NCBI RefSeq assembly: GCF_027579695.1
Contig: NC_083582.1
Coordinates: forward strand, 7,506,878 to 7,570,877
From: Neoarius graeffei
Lineage: Eukaryota > Chordata > Actinopteri > Siluriformes > Ariidae
Direction: 5' to 3'
Length of the DNA stretch: 64,000 nucleotides
A program made the position numbers and the translations under genes. How positions within the stretch are numbered: the stretch's first letter is position 1; the number at the start of each line of letters is the position of its first letter. The notes beneath the pieces were generated by a model. That model was not told the DNA's origin and ran no database searches. It saw only the letters and a program-made list of their open reading frames with translations. Shown piece by piece: positions 42,318 through 54,400 of the stretch.

Positions 42318-45300
42318 ACTATCGGAGCGAGAGAGAGAGACTGACTATCGGAGCGAGAGAGAGAGACTGACTATCGGAGCGAGAGAGAGAGACTGACTAT
42401 CGGAGCGAGAGAGAGAGACTGACTATCGGAGCGAGAGAGAGAGACTGACTATCGGAGCGAGAGAGAGAGACTGACTATCGGAGCGAGAGAGAGAGACTGA
42501 CTATCGGAGCGAGAGAGAGAGACTGACTATCAGAGCGAGAGAGAGAGACTGACTATCGGAGCGAGAGAGAGAGACTGACTATCGGAGCGAGAGAGAGAGA
42601 CTGACTATCGGAGCGAGAGAGAGAGACTGACTATCGGAGCGAGAGAGAGAGACTGACTATCGGAGCGAGAGAGAGAGACTGACTATCGGAGCGAGAGAGA
42701 GAGACTGACTATCGGAGCGAGAGAGAGAGACTGACTATCGGAGCGAGAGAGAGAGACTGACTATCGGAGCGAGAGAGAGAGACTGACTATCGGAGCGAGA
42801 GAGAGAGACTGACTATCGGAGCGAGAGAGAGAGACTGACTATCGGAGCGAGAGAGAGAGACTGACTATCGGAGCGAGAGAGAGAGACTGACTATCGGAGC
42901 GAGAGAGAGAGACTGACTATCGGAGCGAGAGAGAGAGACTGACTATCGGAGCGAGAGAGAGAGACTGACTATCGGAGCGAGAGAGAGAGACTGACTATCG
43001 GAGCGAGAGAGAGAGACTGACTATCGGAGCGAGAGAGAGAGACTGACTATCGGAGCGAGAGAGAGAGACTGACTATCGGAGCGAGAGAGAGAGACTGACT
43101 ATCGGAGCGAGAGAGAGAGACTGACTATCGGAGCGAGAGAGAGAGACTGACTATCGGAGCGAGAGAGAGAGACTGACTATCGGAGCGAGAGAGAGAGAGA
43201 GACTGACTATCGGAGCGAGAGAGAGAGACTGACTATCGGAGCGAGAGAGAGAGAGAGACTGACTATCGGAGCGAGAGAGAGAGAGAGACTGACTATCGGA
43301 GCGAGAGAGAGAGAGACTGACTATCGGAGCGAGAGAGAGAGACTGACTATCGGAGCGAGAGAGAGAGAGAGACTGACTATCGGAGCGAGAGAGAGAGAGA
43401 GACTGACTATCGGAGCGAGAGAGAGAGAGAGACTGACTATCGGAGCGAGAGAGAGAGAGAGACTGACTATCGGAGCGAGAGAGAGAGAGAGACTGACTAT
43501 CGGAGCGAGAGAGAGAGAGAGACTGACTATCGGAGCGAGAGAGAGAGAGAGACTGACTATCGGAGCGAGAGAGAGAGAGAGACTGACTATCGGAGCGAGA
43601 GAGAGAGAGAGACTGACTATCGGAGCGAGAGAGAGAGAGAGAGACTGACTATCGGAGCGAGAGAGAGAGAGAGACTGACTATCGGAGCGAGAGAGAGAGA
43701 GAGACTGACTATCGAAGCGAGAGAGAGAGAGAGACTGACTATCGGAGCGAGAGAGAGAGACTGACTATCGGAGCGAGAGAGAGAGACTGACTATCGGAGC
43801 GAGAGAGAGAGAGAGACTGACTATCGGAGCGAGAGAGAGAGAGAGACTGACTATCGGAGCGAGAGAGAGAGAGAGACTGACTATCGGAGCGAGAGAGAGA
43901 CTGACTATCGGAGCGAGAGAGAGAGAGAGACTGACTATCGGAGCGAGAGAGAGAGAGAGACTGACTATCGGAGCGAGAGAGAGAGAGAGACTGACTATCG
44001 GAGCGAGAGAGAGAGACTGACTGACTATCGGAGCGAGAGAGAGAGAGAGACTGACTATCGGAGCGAGAGAGAGAGAGAGACTGACTATCGGAGCGAGAGA
44101 GAGAGAGAGAGACTGACTATCGGAGCGAGAGAGAGAGAGACTAACTATCAGAGCGAGAGAGAGAGAGACTGACTATCGGAGCGAGAGAGAGAGAGACTGA
44201 CTATCGGAGCGAGAGAGAGAGAGACTGACTATCGGAGCGAGAGAGAGAGAGAGACTGACTATCGGAGCGACAGAGAGAGAGACTGACTATCGGAGCGACA
44301 GAGAGAGAGACTGACTATCGGAGCGAGAGAGAGACACTGACTATCGGAGCGAGAGAGACTGACTATCGGAGCGAGAGAGACTGACTATCGGAGCCAGAGA
44401 GAGAGAGAGAGAGAGAGAGAGACTGACTATCGGAGCGAGAGAGAGAGACTGACTATCGGAGCGAGAGAGAGACTAACTATCAGAGCAAGAGAGAGAGAGA
44501 GACCGACTATTGGAGCGAGAGAGAGAGACTATCAGAGCGCGCGCACGAGAGAGAGAGAGAGACTGACTGTCAGAGCGAGAGAGAGAGACTGACTGTCAGA
44601 GCGAGAGAGAGAGAGACAGACTATCGGAGAGAGAGAGAGACAGACTATCAGAGAGAGAGAGAGAGAGAGACAGACAGACTATCAGAGAGAGAGAGAGACA
44701 GACAGACTGACTATCAGAGAGAGAGAGAGACAGACAGACTGACTATCAGAGAGAGAGAGAGAGAGACAGACTGACTATCAGAGAGAGAGAGACAGACAGA
44801 CAGACTGACTATCAGAGAGAGAGACTGACTATCGGAGCGAGAGAGACTAACTATCGGAGCGAGAGAGACTAACTATCGGAGCGAGAGAGACTAACTATCG
44901 GAGCGAGAGAGAGAGACTGACTATCAGAGCGAGAGAGACTGACTATCGGAGTGAGAGAGAGAGACTGACTATCGGAGTGAGAGAGAGAGACTGACTATCA
45001 GAGAGAGAGAGAGACTGACTATCGGAGAGAGAGACTGACTATCGGAGAGAGAGACTGACTATCGGAGAGAGAGACTGACTATCGGAGAGAGAGACTGACT
45101 ATCGGAGAGAGAGACTGACTATCGGAGAGAAAGAGAGACTGACTATCGGAGCGAGAGAGACTGACTATCAGAGCGAGATAGAGAGAGACTGACTATCGGA
45201 GTGAGAGCGAGACTGACTATCAGAGAGAGAGAGACTGACTATCAGAGAGAGAGAGAGACTGACTATCGGAGAGAGACTGACTATCAGAGAGAGAGAGAGA

Positions 45301-45640
45301 GACAGACAGACTGACTATCAGAGAGAGAGACTGACTATCGGAGAGAGAGAGAGACTGACTATCGGAGAGAGAGAGACTGACTATCAGAGAGAGAGAGACT
45401 GACTATCGGAGAGAGAGAGACAGACTATCGGAGAGAGAGAGACAGACTATCAGAGAGAGAGAGAGAGAGAGACAGACAGACTGACTATCAGAGAGAGAGA
45501 GAGACAGACAGACTGACTATCAGAGAGAGAGAGAGAGAGACAGACTGACTATCAGAGAGAGAGAGACAGACAGACAGACTGACTATCAGAGAGAGAGACT
45601 GACTATCGGTGTGAGTGAGCACGAGAGAGAGAGAGAGAGA
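41142..45640. repeat. GA-rich satellite, right arm (GCGAG variant)
   Basis: The core is GACTGACTATCGGAGCGAG plus a GA run. Homogeneous blocks differ only by the number of GA steps: 28-bp units with GAAAGAGA (41150-41285), 24-bp units (about 41285-42230, some forty copies), 26-bp units (about 42300-43190) and 30-bp units (about 43370-43620). After about 44480 the order breaks down into ATCAGAG and CAGACAGACTG variants. The first 15 bases are the right copy of the LINE target duplication. Together with 31284-35288 this was one array before the LINE insertion. Confidence 0.95.
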
Positions 45641-45780
45641 AGTTTCTGGAGCACATGAATGAAAATGGTAGAGTACGTACACACGCACGCAGCTCCAGGA
45701 TTGTGCATTCTGATTGGCTGGAATGTGTTGATTAATATTCTATAACAGCAGTTCTGACAGTAGTGCAGCGGCAAACCAGC
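45641..45780. repeat. Dispersed repeat with TCTGATTGGCTGG block
   Basis: TCTGATTGGCTGGAATGTG through TAACAGCAGTTCTGACAGTAG (about 45708-45763) is a diverged copy of the block near 23993-24045. It is cut by the Harbinger element at 45781. Confidence 0.6.
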
Positions 45781-45955
45781 AGCCGGTTTCACTAAGTTAG
45801 ACTATGACTTTAACTTAGACAGCGGGTATAGTCGGGCTTAGCATAGACGTCTGACAAATACTGTTGCACAAAGCAGTTAAGACTCCGACTATCTTAAGTC
45901 GTACTATGCTGCAAAGGATTGTGGGTATTTTCAGACTCTTTTCAAAACAAAAAAA

Positions 45956-46385
45956 ATGGCGGACAGTGGTCGTTCAGTGCCGTTTAGCCACTCGGAAAAT
46001 CTGGCTATATTAGAGGAATTTAATTCCTACAAAGACGTTTTATTAGGCAAATTCAGCGAAGAATGTAGCAATAAGAAAAAACATGAAGTGTGGGAAAAAT
46101 AACGTCGTCTGTGAATAGCGTTAATCCATCTGCGAGAAGAGATGCTGCCGTGCAGAAACGGAAACTAAAAGTAACCACCGAAATGGTCATCAACATTTAT
46201 GGCGCCGAGTCGCCCTTATTCTGGGGAGTGAAAGGAGAGCGGAGTAACCGGCTTCGCCAGACCCAGCAGCAACTCCCCTAGCAACGTTGAAGCTGAGGCT
46301 CCTTCACCCTCGGAGTTGTCATCACCCAGTACCTGCGCGGATGTGACACTACACGAAGAGCCTACCGATCAGGAGGAAATTACAG
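45956..46385 (+). pseudogene. Myb/SANT-like Harbinger accessory protein, exon 1, frameshifted
   Basis: From ATG 45956 the frame reads MADSGRSVPFSHSENLAILE, EEFNSYKDVLLGKF and NKKKHEVWEK, then stops at TAA 46100-46102. One inserted or lost base restores the expected KITSSVNSVNPSARRDA, and another break follows in the KRKLKV region where the usual WxDLK helix is damaged. The exon then runs through an acidic Ser/Pro stretch to a donor (ACAG|GTAGAG at 46386). The start matches the trihelix/Myb-like domain of Harbinger ORF1 and NAIF1-type proteins, which bind DNA and bring the transposase to the nucleus. With two breaks it is not functional. Confidence 0.65.
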
Positions 46386-46734
46386 GTAGAGTCTTGTTTA
46401 AGTTATAGACGTTGTCAAGTGGGGTTTTATTGTCATTTCAGCATAAACAGTAGGGGAGATTATGTTCCCACAGCACTGAGCTAAGCTACAGTTACCTTGC
46501 GATGGCGAAATAGCTATTCCACTCGGTTGATACCAAGGTCTGTTACTAAACGATGGAACATAGGTTTGACCCATAGACTCTACAGTCGTTGGTTTGACCA
46601 ACATAGATTTAAATTCTGCTACAGTAGGTAGTTCACGTAAAGAAAGACGTTTGGAACAAGCTGACCTAAATACTATGTTGTGGTGTGACTACAGTTTCTA
46701 ATAATGAAAACCTTGGTCTGATTTTTTTTTAAAG

Positions 46735-46940
46735 TTTCCTTGATCCCTGAACCGGTTGTGGAGGACTCCCAGACATCTGCCACCACCACCAGAACCACCA
46801 CCATGGCCATGGTGCTTGACAAGCAATACAACAACCTTCATCTGGAGGAGAAAAAACTCCTTCTGGAGACTGAGGTCTTGCAGCTCGAAAAGGAAAGACT
46901 GCAACTTAAATTGAAGAGACTCGCGCAGATGGAGGAGTGA
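46735..46940 (+). pseudogene. Myb/SANT-like Harbinger accessory protein, exon 2
   Basis: The exon follows a T-rich acceptor (TTTTTTTTAAAG at 46734) and joins exon 1 in frame across the 349-bp intron. It encodes SLIPEPVVEDSQTS, a Thr-rich spacer, then a leucine-rich helix (LEEKKLLLETEVLQLEKERL) that looks like a coiled coil, ending QMEE and TGA at 46938-46940. A C-terminal coiled coil after a Myb-like domain is the usual plan of these proteins. This exon is intact; the gene is broken in exon 1. Confidence 0.65.
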
Positions 46941-47364
46941 TGTAGTAATGTGTGTGTGTGAGAGTGTATGAGAGAGAGAGAGAGATAAGTGATGAGTGGT
47001 GATGTAATTATATGCATAAATGAATTGATATATTTATATTATTTATAAGTAATAAAATGAATAAGCTGGCATTACACTGTTTGTTCTTGATTGAATACTT
47101 TATAGTTAGATTATAATAGCCTAAATTTGTGTATTACATACTTGCAATGTACTTCACTGCGTTAACATTTCAAGCTTTCTTAGACCCATATTAGACTGGG
47201 GGGAGGGTGTCTTACTTTTTAAGCCTAAAATTAGACTTAAAAAATTAGTCTTAACTTTTGTGAAACTGTCTTACTTGCATTAGACTGGTCTATAAAGAAA
47301 CTTAAGACCAATCTTAACCCATAGACCAGTCTAAACTACTTTAGTGAAACCGGCTGCAGGTCTG

Positions 47365-47920
47365 CCATCCTCTGTGTCCGTCAGTCTCAGGGAAGGAGGT
47401 GTGGCCTCTGTATCCGTCAGTCTCAGGGAAGGAGGTGTGGCCTCTGTATCCGTCAGTCTCAGGGAAGGAGGTGTGGCCTCTGTGTCAGTCAGTCTCAGGG
47501 AAGGAGGTATGGCCTCTGTATCTGTCAGTCTCAGGGAAGGAGGTGTGGCCTCTGTGTCAGTCAGTCTCAGGGAAGGAGGTATGGCCTCTGTATCTGTCAG
47601 TCTCAGGGAAGGAGGTGTGGCCTCTGTGTCTGTCAGTCTCAGGGAAGGAGGTATGGCCTCTGTATCTGTCAGTCTCAGGGAAGGAGGTGTGGCCTCTGTG
47701 TCTGTCAGTCTCAGGGAAGGAGGTATGGCCTCTGTATCTGTCAGTCTCAGGGAAGGAGGTGTGGCCTCTGTGTCTGTCAGTCTCAGGGAAGGAGGTGTGG
47801 CCTCTGTATCTGTCAGTCTCAGGGAAGGAGGTGTGGCCTCTGTATCTGTCAGTCTCAGGGAAGGAGGTGTGGCCTCTGTATCTGTCAGTCTCAGGGAAGG
47901 AGGTGTGGCCTCATCATCAA
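47365..47920. repeat. 36-bp minisatellite, about 15 copies
   Basis: The unit is GTCTCAGGGAAGGAGGTGTG followed by GCCTCTGTATCTGTCA. From about 47470 to 47770 two unit variants alternate (GGTGTGG against GGTATGG), giving a 72-bp dimer. The array starts directly after the Harbinger end. A 36-bp unit keeps two reading frames open over 180-190 codons; these are by-products. Confidence 0.95.
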
Positions 47921-48218
47921 ATTAAGAATGTGGCCTGATAGCCAGCCCAGATTATAAATGTTTGTATTATTCTTTTATTTCTCATGTAGAATATCTCGCC
48001 TATAACGTGTTATGAGTTACAGTCCTTCATATACAGGGCACAGATAACTTTAAAAGGTTAAAGTCACCATAATTATGTTAAAGCTGTGTTTATCCGTTAC
48101 CACTGTTACACTGCAGGGAACTGAACAGTGTGTGTGTGTGAGAAAGGCGACTATTCTTCAGTACTGTTTGTGTTCGTTACACAATTAGCATATCTTTTAT
48201 CTGCCTTCCAACGAACAT

Positions 48219-48219
<1 letters not shown>
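47921..48219. other. Non-coding interval
   Basis: A/T-rich spacer between the minisatellite and a CA tract, with nothing recognised. Confidence 0.5.

Positions 48220-48280
<61 letters not shown>
48220..48280. repeat. (GC)n(AC)n alternating purine-pyrimidine tract
   Basis: Five GC steps run into about 25 AC steps, giving about 60 bases of unbroken purine-pyrimidine alternation. Confidence 0.95.
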
Positions 48281-48283
<3 letters not shown>

Positions 48284-48431
48284 AAGCCTGGAAATTCCAC
48301 CCATCACTCTGAAGGCTGACCCAGACAATACCAACTGTCCAGCAGGAGCAAGACACACAGCTGTGTGACGCACACACGACATTATTCTGATACTTGCTAT
48401 TTACAGCATTCTGAGTGAATCAGCCGTTCAT

Positions 48432-51400
48432 TATTACCACACATCGTCCCTGTCTGATCATTAAAACCTCACATCGTCTCCATCTGATCATTATCACCTC
48501 ACATCGTCCATCTGATAACCTCACATCGTCCCCGTCTGATCATTAAAACCTCATATCGTCCCCATCTGATCATTAAAACCTCACATCGTCCCCATCTGAT
48601 CATTAAAACCTCACATCGTCCCCGTCTGATCATCACCTCACATCGTCCATCTGATAACCTCACATCTTCCCCGTCTGATCATTAAAACCTCACATTGTAC
48701 CCGTCTGATCATTAAAACCTCACATCGTCCCCGTCTGACCATTAAAACCTCACATCGTCCCTGTCTGATCATTAAAACCTCACATCGTCCCCGTCTGATC
48801 ATTAAAACCTCATCGTCCCCATCTGATCATTAAAACCTCACATCGTCCCTGTCTGATCATCACCTCACATCGTCCATCTGATAACCTCACATCTTCCCCG
48901 TCTGATCATTAAAACCTCACATTGTACCCGTCTGATCATTAAAACCTCAGATCGTCCCCGTCTGACCATTAAAACCTCACATCGTCCCCGTCTGATCATT
49001 AAAACCTCACATCGTCCCCGTCTGATCATTAAAACCTCACATCGTCTCCGTCTGATCATTAAAACCTCACATAGTCTCCGTCTGATCATTAAAACCTCAC
49101 ATCGTCCCTGTCTGATCATTAAAACCTCACATCGTTCCTGTCTGATCATTAAAACCTCACATCGTCCCCCTCTGATCATTAAAACCTCACATCGTCCCCG
49201 TCTGATCATTAAAACCTCACATCGTCTTCGTCTGATCATTAAAACCTCACATAGTCTCTGTCTGATCATTAAAACCTCACATCGTCCCTGTCTGATAATT
49301 AAAACCTCACATCGTCCCTGTCTGATCATTAAAACCTCACATCGTCCCTGTCTGATCATTAAAACCTCACATTGTTCCCGTCTGATCATTAAAACCTCAC
49401 ATCGTCCCCCTCTGATCATTAAAACCTCACATCGTCCCCGTCTGATCATTAAAACCTCACATCGTCTTCGTCTGATCATTAAAACCTCACATAGTCTCCG
49501 TCTGATCATTAAAACCTCACATCGTCCCTGTCTGATCATTAATACCTCACATTGTCCCTCTCTGATCATTAAAACTTCACATCGTCCCTGTCTGATCATT
49601 AAAACCTCACATCGTCTCCGTCTGATCATTGAAACCTCACATCGTCCCTGTCTGATCATTAAAACCTCACATTGTCCCTGTCTGATCATTAAAACCTCAC
49701 ACTGTCCCTGTCTGATCATTAAAACCTCACATCGTCCCTGTCTGATAATTAAAACCTCACATTGTCCCTGTCTGATCATTAAAACCTCACACTGACCCTG
49801 TCTGATCATTAAAACCTCACACTGACCCTGTCTGATCATTAAAACCTCACACTGACCCTGTCTGATCATTAAAACCTCACACTGACCCTGTCTGATCATT
49901 AAAACCTCACACTGTCCCTGTCTGATCATTAAAACCTCACATCATCCCTGTCTGATAATTAAAACCTCACATTGTTCCTGTCTGATCATTAAAACCTCAC
50001 ATCGTCCCTGTCTGATCATTAAAACCTCACATCGGCCCTGTCTGATCATTAAAACCTCACATCGTCTCCGTCTGATCATTAAAATCTCACACTGTCCCTG
50101 TCTGATCATTAAAACCTCACACTGTCCCTGTCTGATCATTAAAACCTCACACCGTCCCTGTCTGATCATTAAAACCTCACTTCATCCCTGTCTGATCATT
50201 AAAACCTCACTTCGTCCCTGTCGGATCATTAAAACCTCACATCGTCCCTGTCTGATCATTAAAACCTTACATCTTCCCTGTCTGATCATTAAAACCTCAC
50301 ATCGTCTCCGTCTGATCATTAAAACCTCACATCGTCCCTGTCTGATCATTAAAACCTCACATTGTCCCTGTCTGATCATTAAAACCTCACACTGTCCCTG
50401 TCTGATCATTAAAACCTCACATCGTCCCTGTCTGATAATTAAAACCTCACATTGTCCCTGTCTGATCATTAAAACCTCACTTCGTCCCTGTCGGATCATT
50501 AAAACCTCACATCGTCCCTGTCTGATCATTAAAACCTTACATCTTCCCTGTCTGATCATTAAAACCTCACATCGTCTCCGTCTGATCATTAAAACCTCAC
50601 ATCGTCCCTGTCTGATCATTAAAACCTCACATTGTCCCTGTCTGATCATTAAAACCTCACACTGTCCCTGTCTGATCATTAAAACCTCACATCGTCCCTG
50701 TCTGATAATTAAAACCTCACATTGTCCCTGTCTGATCATTAAAACCTCACACTGACCCTGTCTGATCATTAAAACCTCACACTGACCCTGTCTGATCATT
50801 AAAACCTCACACTGTCCCTGTCTGATCATTAAAACCTCACATCATCCCTGTCTGATAATTAAAACCTCACATCGTTCCTGTCTGATCATTAAAACCTCAC
50901 ATCGTCCCTGTCTGATCATTAAAACCTCACATCGGCCCTGTCTGATCATTAAAACCTCACATCGGCCCTGTCTGATCATTAAAACCTCACATCGTCTCCG
51001 TCTGATCATTAAAATCTCACACTGTCCCTGTCTGATCATTAAAACCTCACACTGTCCCTGTCTGATCATTAAAACCTCACACCGTCCCTGTCTGATCATT
51101 AAAACCTCACTTCATCCCTGTCTGATCATTAAAACCTCACTTCGTCCCTGTCGGATCATTAAAACCTCACATCGTCTCCGTCTGATCATTAAAACCTCAC
51201 ATCGTCCCTGTCTGATCATTAAAACCTCACATTGTCCCTGTCTGATCATTAAAACCTCACACTGTCCCTGTCTGATCATTAAAACCTCACATCGTCCCTG
51301 TCTGATAATTAAAACCTCACATTGTCCCTGTCTGATCATTAAAACCTAACACTGACCCTGTCTGATCATTAAAACCTCACACTGACCCTGTCTGATCATT

Positions 51401-54400
51401 AAAACCTCACACTGTCCCTGTCTGATCATTAAAACCTCACATCATCCCTGTCTGATAATTAAAACCTCACATCGTTCCTGTCTGATCATTAAAACCTCAC
51501 ATCGTCCCTGTCTGATCATTAAAACCTCACATCGGCCCTGTCTGATCATTAAAACCTCACATCGGCCCTGTCTGATCATTAAAACCTCACATCGTCTCCG
51601 TCTGATCATTAAAATCTCACACTGTCCCTGTCTGATCATTAAAACCTCACACTGTCCCTGTCTGATCATTAAAACCTCACACCGTCCCTGTCTGATCATT
51701 AAAACCTCACATCGTCTCCGTCTGATCATTAAAATCTCACACTGTCCCTGTCTGATCATTAAAACCTCACACTGTCCCTGTCTGATCATTAAAACCTCAC
51801 TTCATCCCTGTCTGATCATTAAAACCTCACTTCGTCCCTGTCGGATCATTAAAACCTCACATCGTCCCTGTCTGATCATTAAAACCTTACATCTTCCCTG
51901 TCTGATCATTAAAACCTCACATCGTCTCCGTCTGATCATTAAAATCTCACACTGTCCCTGTCTGATCATTAAAACCTCACACTGTCCCTGTCTGATCATT
52001 AAAACCTCACACCGTCCCTGTCTGATCATTAAAACCTCACTTCATCCCTGTCTGATCATTAAAACCTCACTTCGTCCCTGTCGGATCATTAAAACCTCAC
52101 ATCGTCCCTGTCTGATCATTAAAACCTCACATCGTCCCTGTCTGATCATTAAAACCTCACATCTTCCCTGTCTGATCATTAAAACCTCACTTCGTCCCTG
52201 TCTGATCATTAAAACCTCACATCGTCTCCGTCTGATCATTAAAACCTCACATCGTCCCCGTCTGATCATTAAAACCTCACATCGTCCCGGTCTGATCATT
52301 AAAACCTCACACTGTCCCTGTCTGATCATTAAAACCTCACATCGTCTCCGTCTGATCAGTAAAACCTCACATCGTCTCCGTCTGATCATTAAAACCTCAC
52401 ATCGTCTCCGTCTGATCATTATCACCTCACATCGTCTGTCTGATCATTAAAACCTCACATCGTCCCTGTCTGATCATTAAAACCTCACATCGTCTCCATC
52501 TGATCATTAAACCCTCACATCGTCCATCTGATCATTGTCACCTCACATCGTCTGTCTGATCATTAAAACCTCACATCGTCCCTGTCTGATCATTAAAACC
52601 TCACATCGTCTCCGTCTGATCATTAAACCCTCACATCGTCCATCTGATCATTGTCACCTCACATCGTCCCTGTCTGATCATTAAAACCTCACATCGTCTC
52701 CATCTGATCATTAAACCCTCACATCATCCATCTGATCATTGTCACCTCACATCGTCTGTCTGATCATTAAAACCTCACATCGTCCCTGTCTGATCATTAA
52801 AACCTCACATCGTCTCCGTCTGATCATCACCTCACATCGTCTGTCTGATCATTAAAACCTCACATTGTCCCTGTCTGATCATTAAAACCTCACATCGTCC
52901 CTGTCTGATCATTAAAACTTCACATCGTCTCCGTCTGATCATTAAAACCTCACATCGTCTCCGTCTGATCATTAAAACCTCACATCGTCCCCGTCTGATC
53001 ATTAAAACCTCACATCGTCCGGTCTGATCATTAAAACCTCACACTGTCCCTGTCTGATCATTAAAACCTCACACTGTCCCTGTCTGATCATTAAAACCTC
53101 ACATCGTCTCCGTCTGATCAGTAAAACCTCACATCGTCCCTGTCTGATCATTAAAACCTCACATCGTCTCCGGCTGATCATTAAACCCTCACATCGTCCA
53201 TCTGATCATTGTCACCTCACATTGTTCCTGTCTGATCATTAAAACCTCACATCGTCTCCATCTGATCATTAAACCCTCACATCATCCATCTGATCATTGT
53301 CACCTCACATCATCTGTCTGATCATTAAAACCTCACATCGTCCCTGTCTGATCATTAAAACCTCACACTGTCCCTGTCTGATCATTAAAACCTCACATCG
53401 TCTCCGTCTGATCATTAAAACCTCACATCGTCCCTGTCTGATCATTAAAACCTCACATCGTCTCCGTCTGATCATTAAACCCTCACATCGTCCATCTGAT
53501 CATTGTCACCTCACATTGTTCCTGTCTGATCATTAAAACCTCACATCGTCTCCGTCTGATCATCACCTCACATCGTCTGTCTGATCATTAAAACCTCACA
53601 TTGTCCCTGTCTGATCATTAAAACCTCACATCGTCCCTGTCTGATCATTAAAACTTCACATCGTCTTCGTCTGATCATTAAAACCTCACATCGTCTCCGT
53701 CTGATCATTAAAACCTCACATCGTCCCCGTCTGATCATTAAAACCTCACATCGTCCGGTCTGATCATTAAAACCTCACACTGTCCCTGTCTGATCATTAA
53801 AACCTCACACTGTCCCTGTCTGATCATTAAAACCTCACATCGTCTCCGTCTGATCAGTAAAACCTCACATCGTCCCTGTCTGATCATTAAAACCTCACAT
53901 CGTCTCCGTCTGATCATTAAACCCTCACATCGTCCATCTGATCATTGTCACCTCACATTGTTCCTGTCTGATCATTCAAACCTCACATCATCCATCTGAT
54001 CATTAAAACCTCACATCGTCCCTGTCTGATCATTAAAACCTCACATCGTCCCCGTCTGATCATTAAAACCTCACATCGTCCCGGTCTGATCATTAAAACC
54101 TCACATCGTCTCCGTCTGATCATTAAACCCTCACATCGTCCATCTGATCATTGTCACCTCACATCGTCCCTGTCTGATCATTCAAACCTCACATCATCCA
54201 TCTGATCATTAAAACCTCACATCGTCCCTGTCTGATCATTAAAACCTCACATCGTCCCCGTCTGATCATTAAAACCTCACATCGTCCCTGTCTGATCATT
54301 AAAACCTCACATCATCCATCTGATCATTAAAACCTCACATCGTCCCTGTCTGATCATTAAAACCTCACATCGTCCCCGTCTGATCATTAAAACCTCACAT

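Larger units (their letters stand above)
45779..47357 (+). mobile_element. Harbinger-type element with Myb/SANT-like gene only
   Basis: The ends are GCAGCCGGTTTCAC (45779-45792) and its exact complement (47344-47357). Inward, related TAGACT-rich sequence follows on both sides (for example AGTTAGACTA and TAGACCAGTCTAAAC). It encodes a two-exon gene of the Myb-like accessory type that Harbinger elements carry next to their transposase. No HARBI1-like DDE gene is present. I could not fix the 3-bp target duplication. The superfamily call rests mainly on the protein. Confidence 0.6.

Noticed and set aside
47344-47938. Two overlapping open frames of 180-190 residues
   Set aside because: Both follow from the 36-bp minisatellite unit and have no non-repeat sequence.
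48865-49929. 354-residue open frame with a ten-residue MIRQGRCEVL repeat
   Set aside because: The 30-bp unit is divisible by three and lacks stops in this frame, so the frame is a by-product of the satellite; the frame closes wherever the unit mutates.
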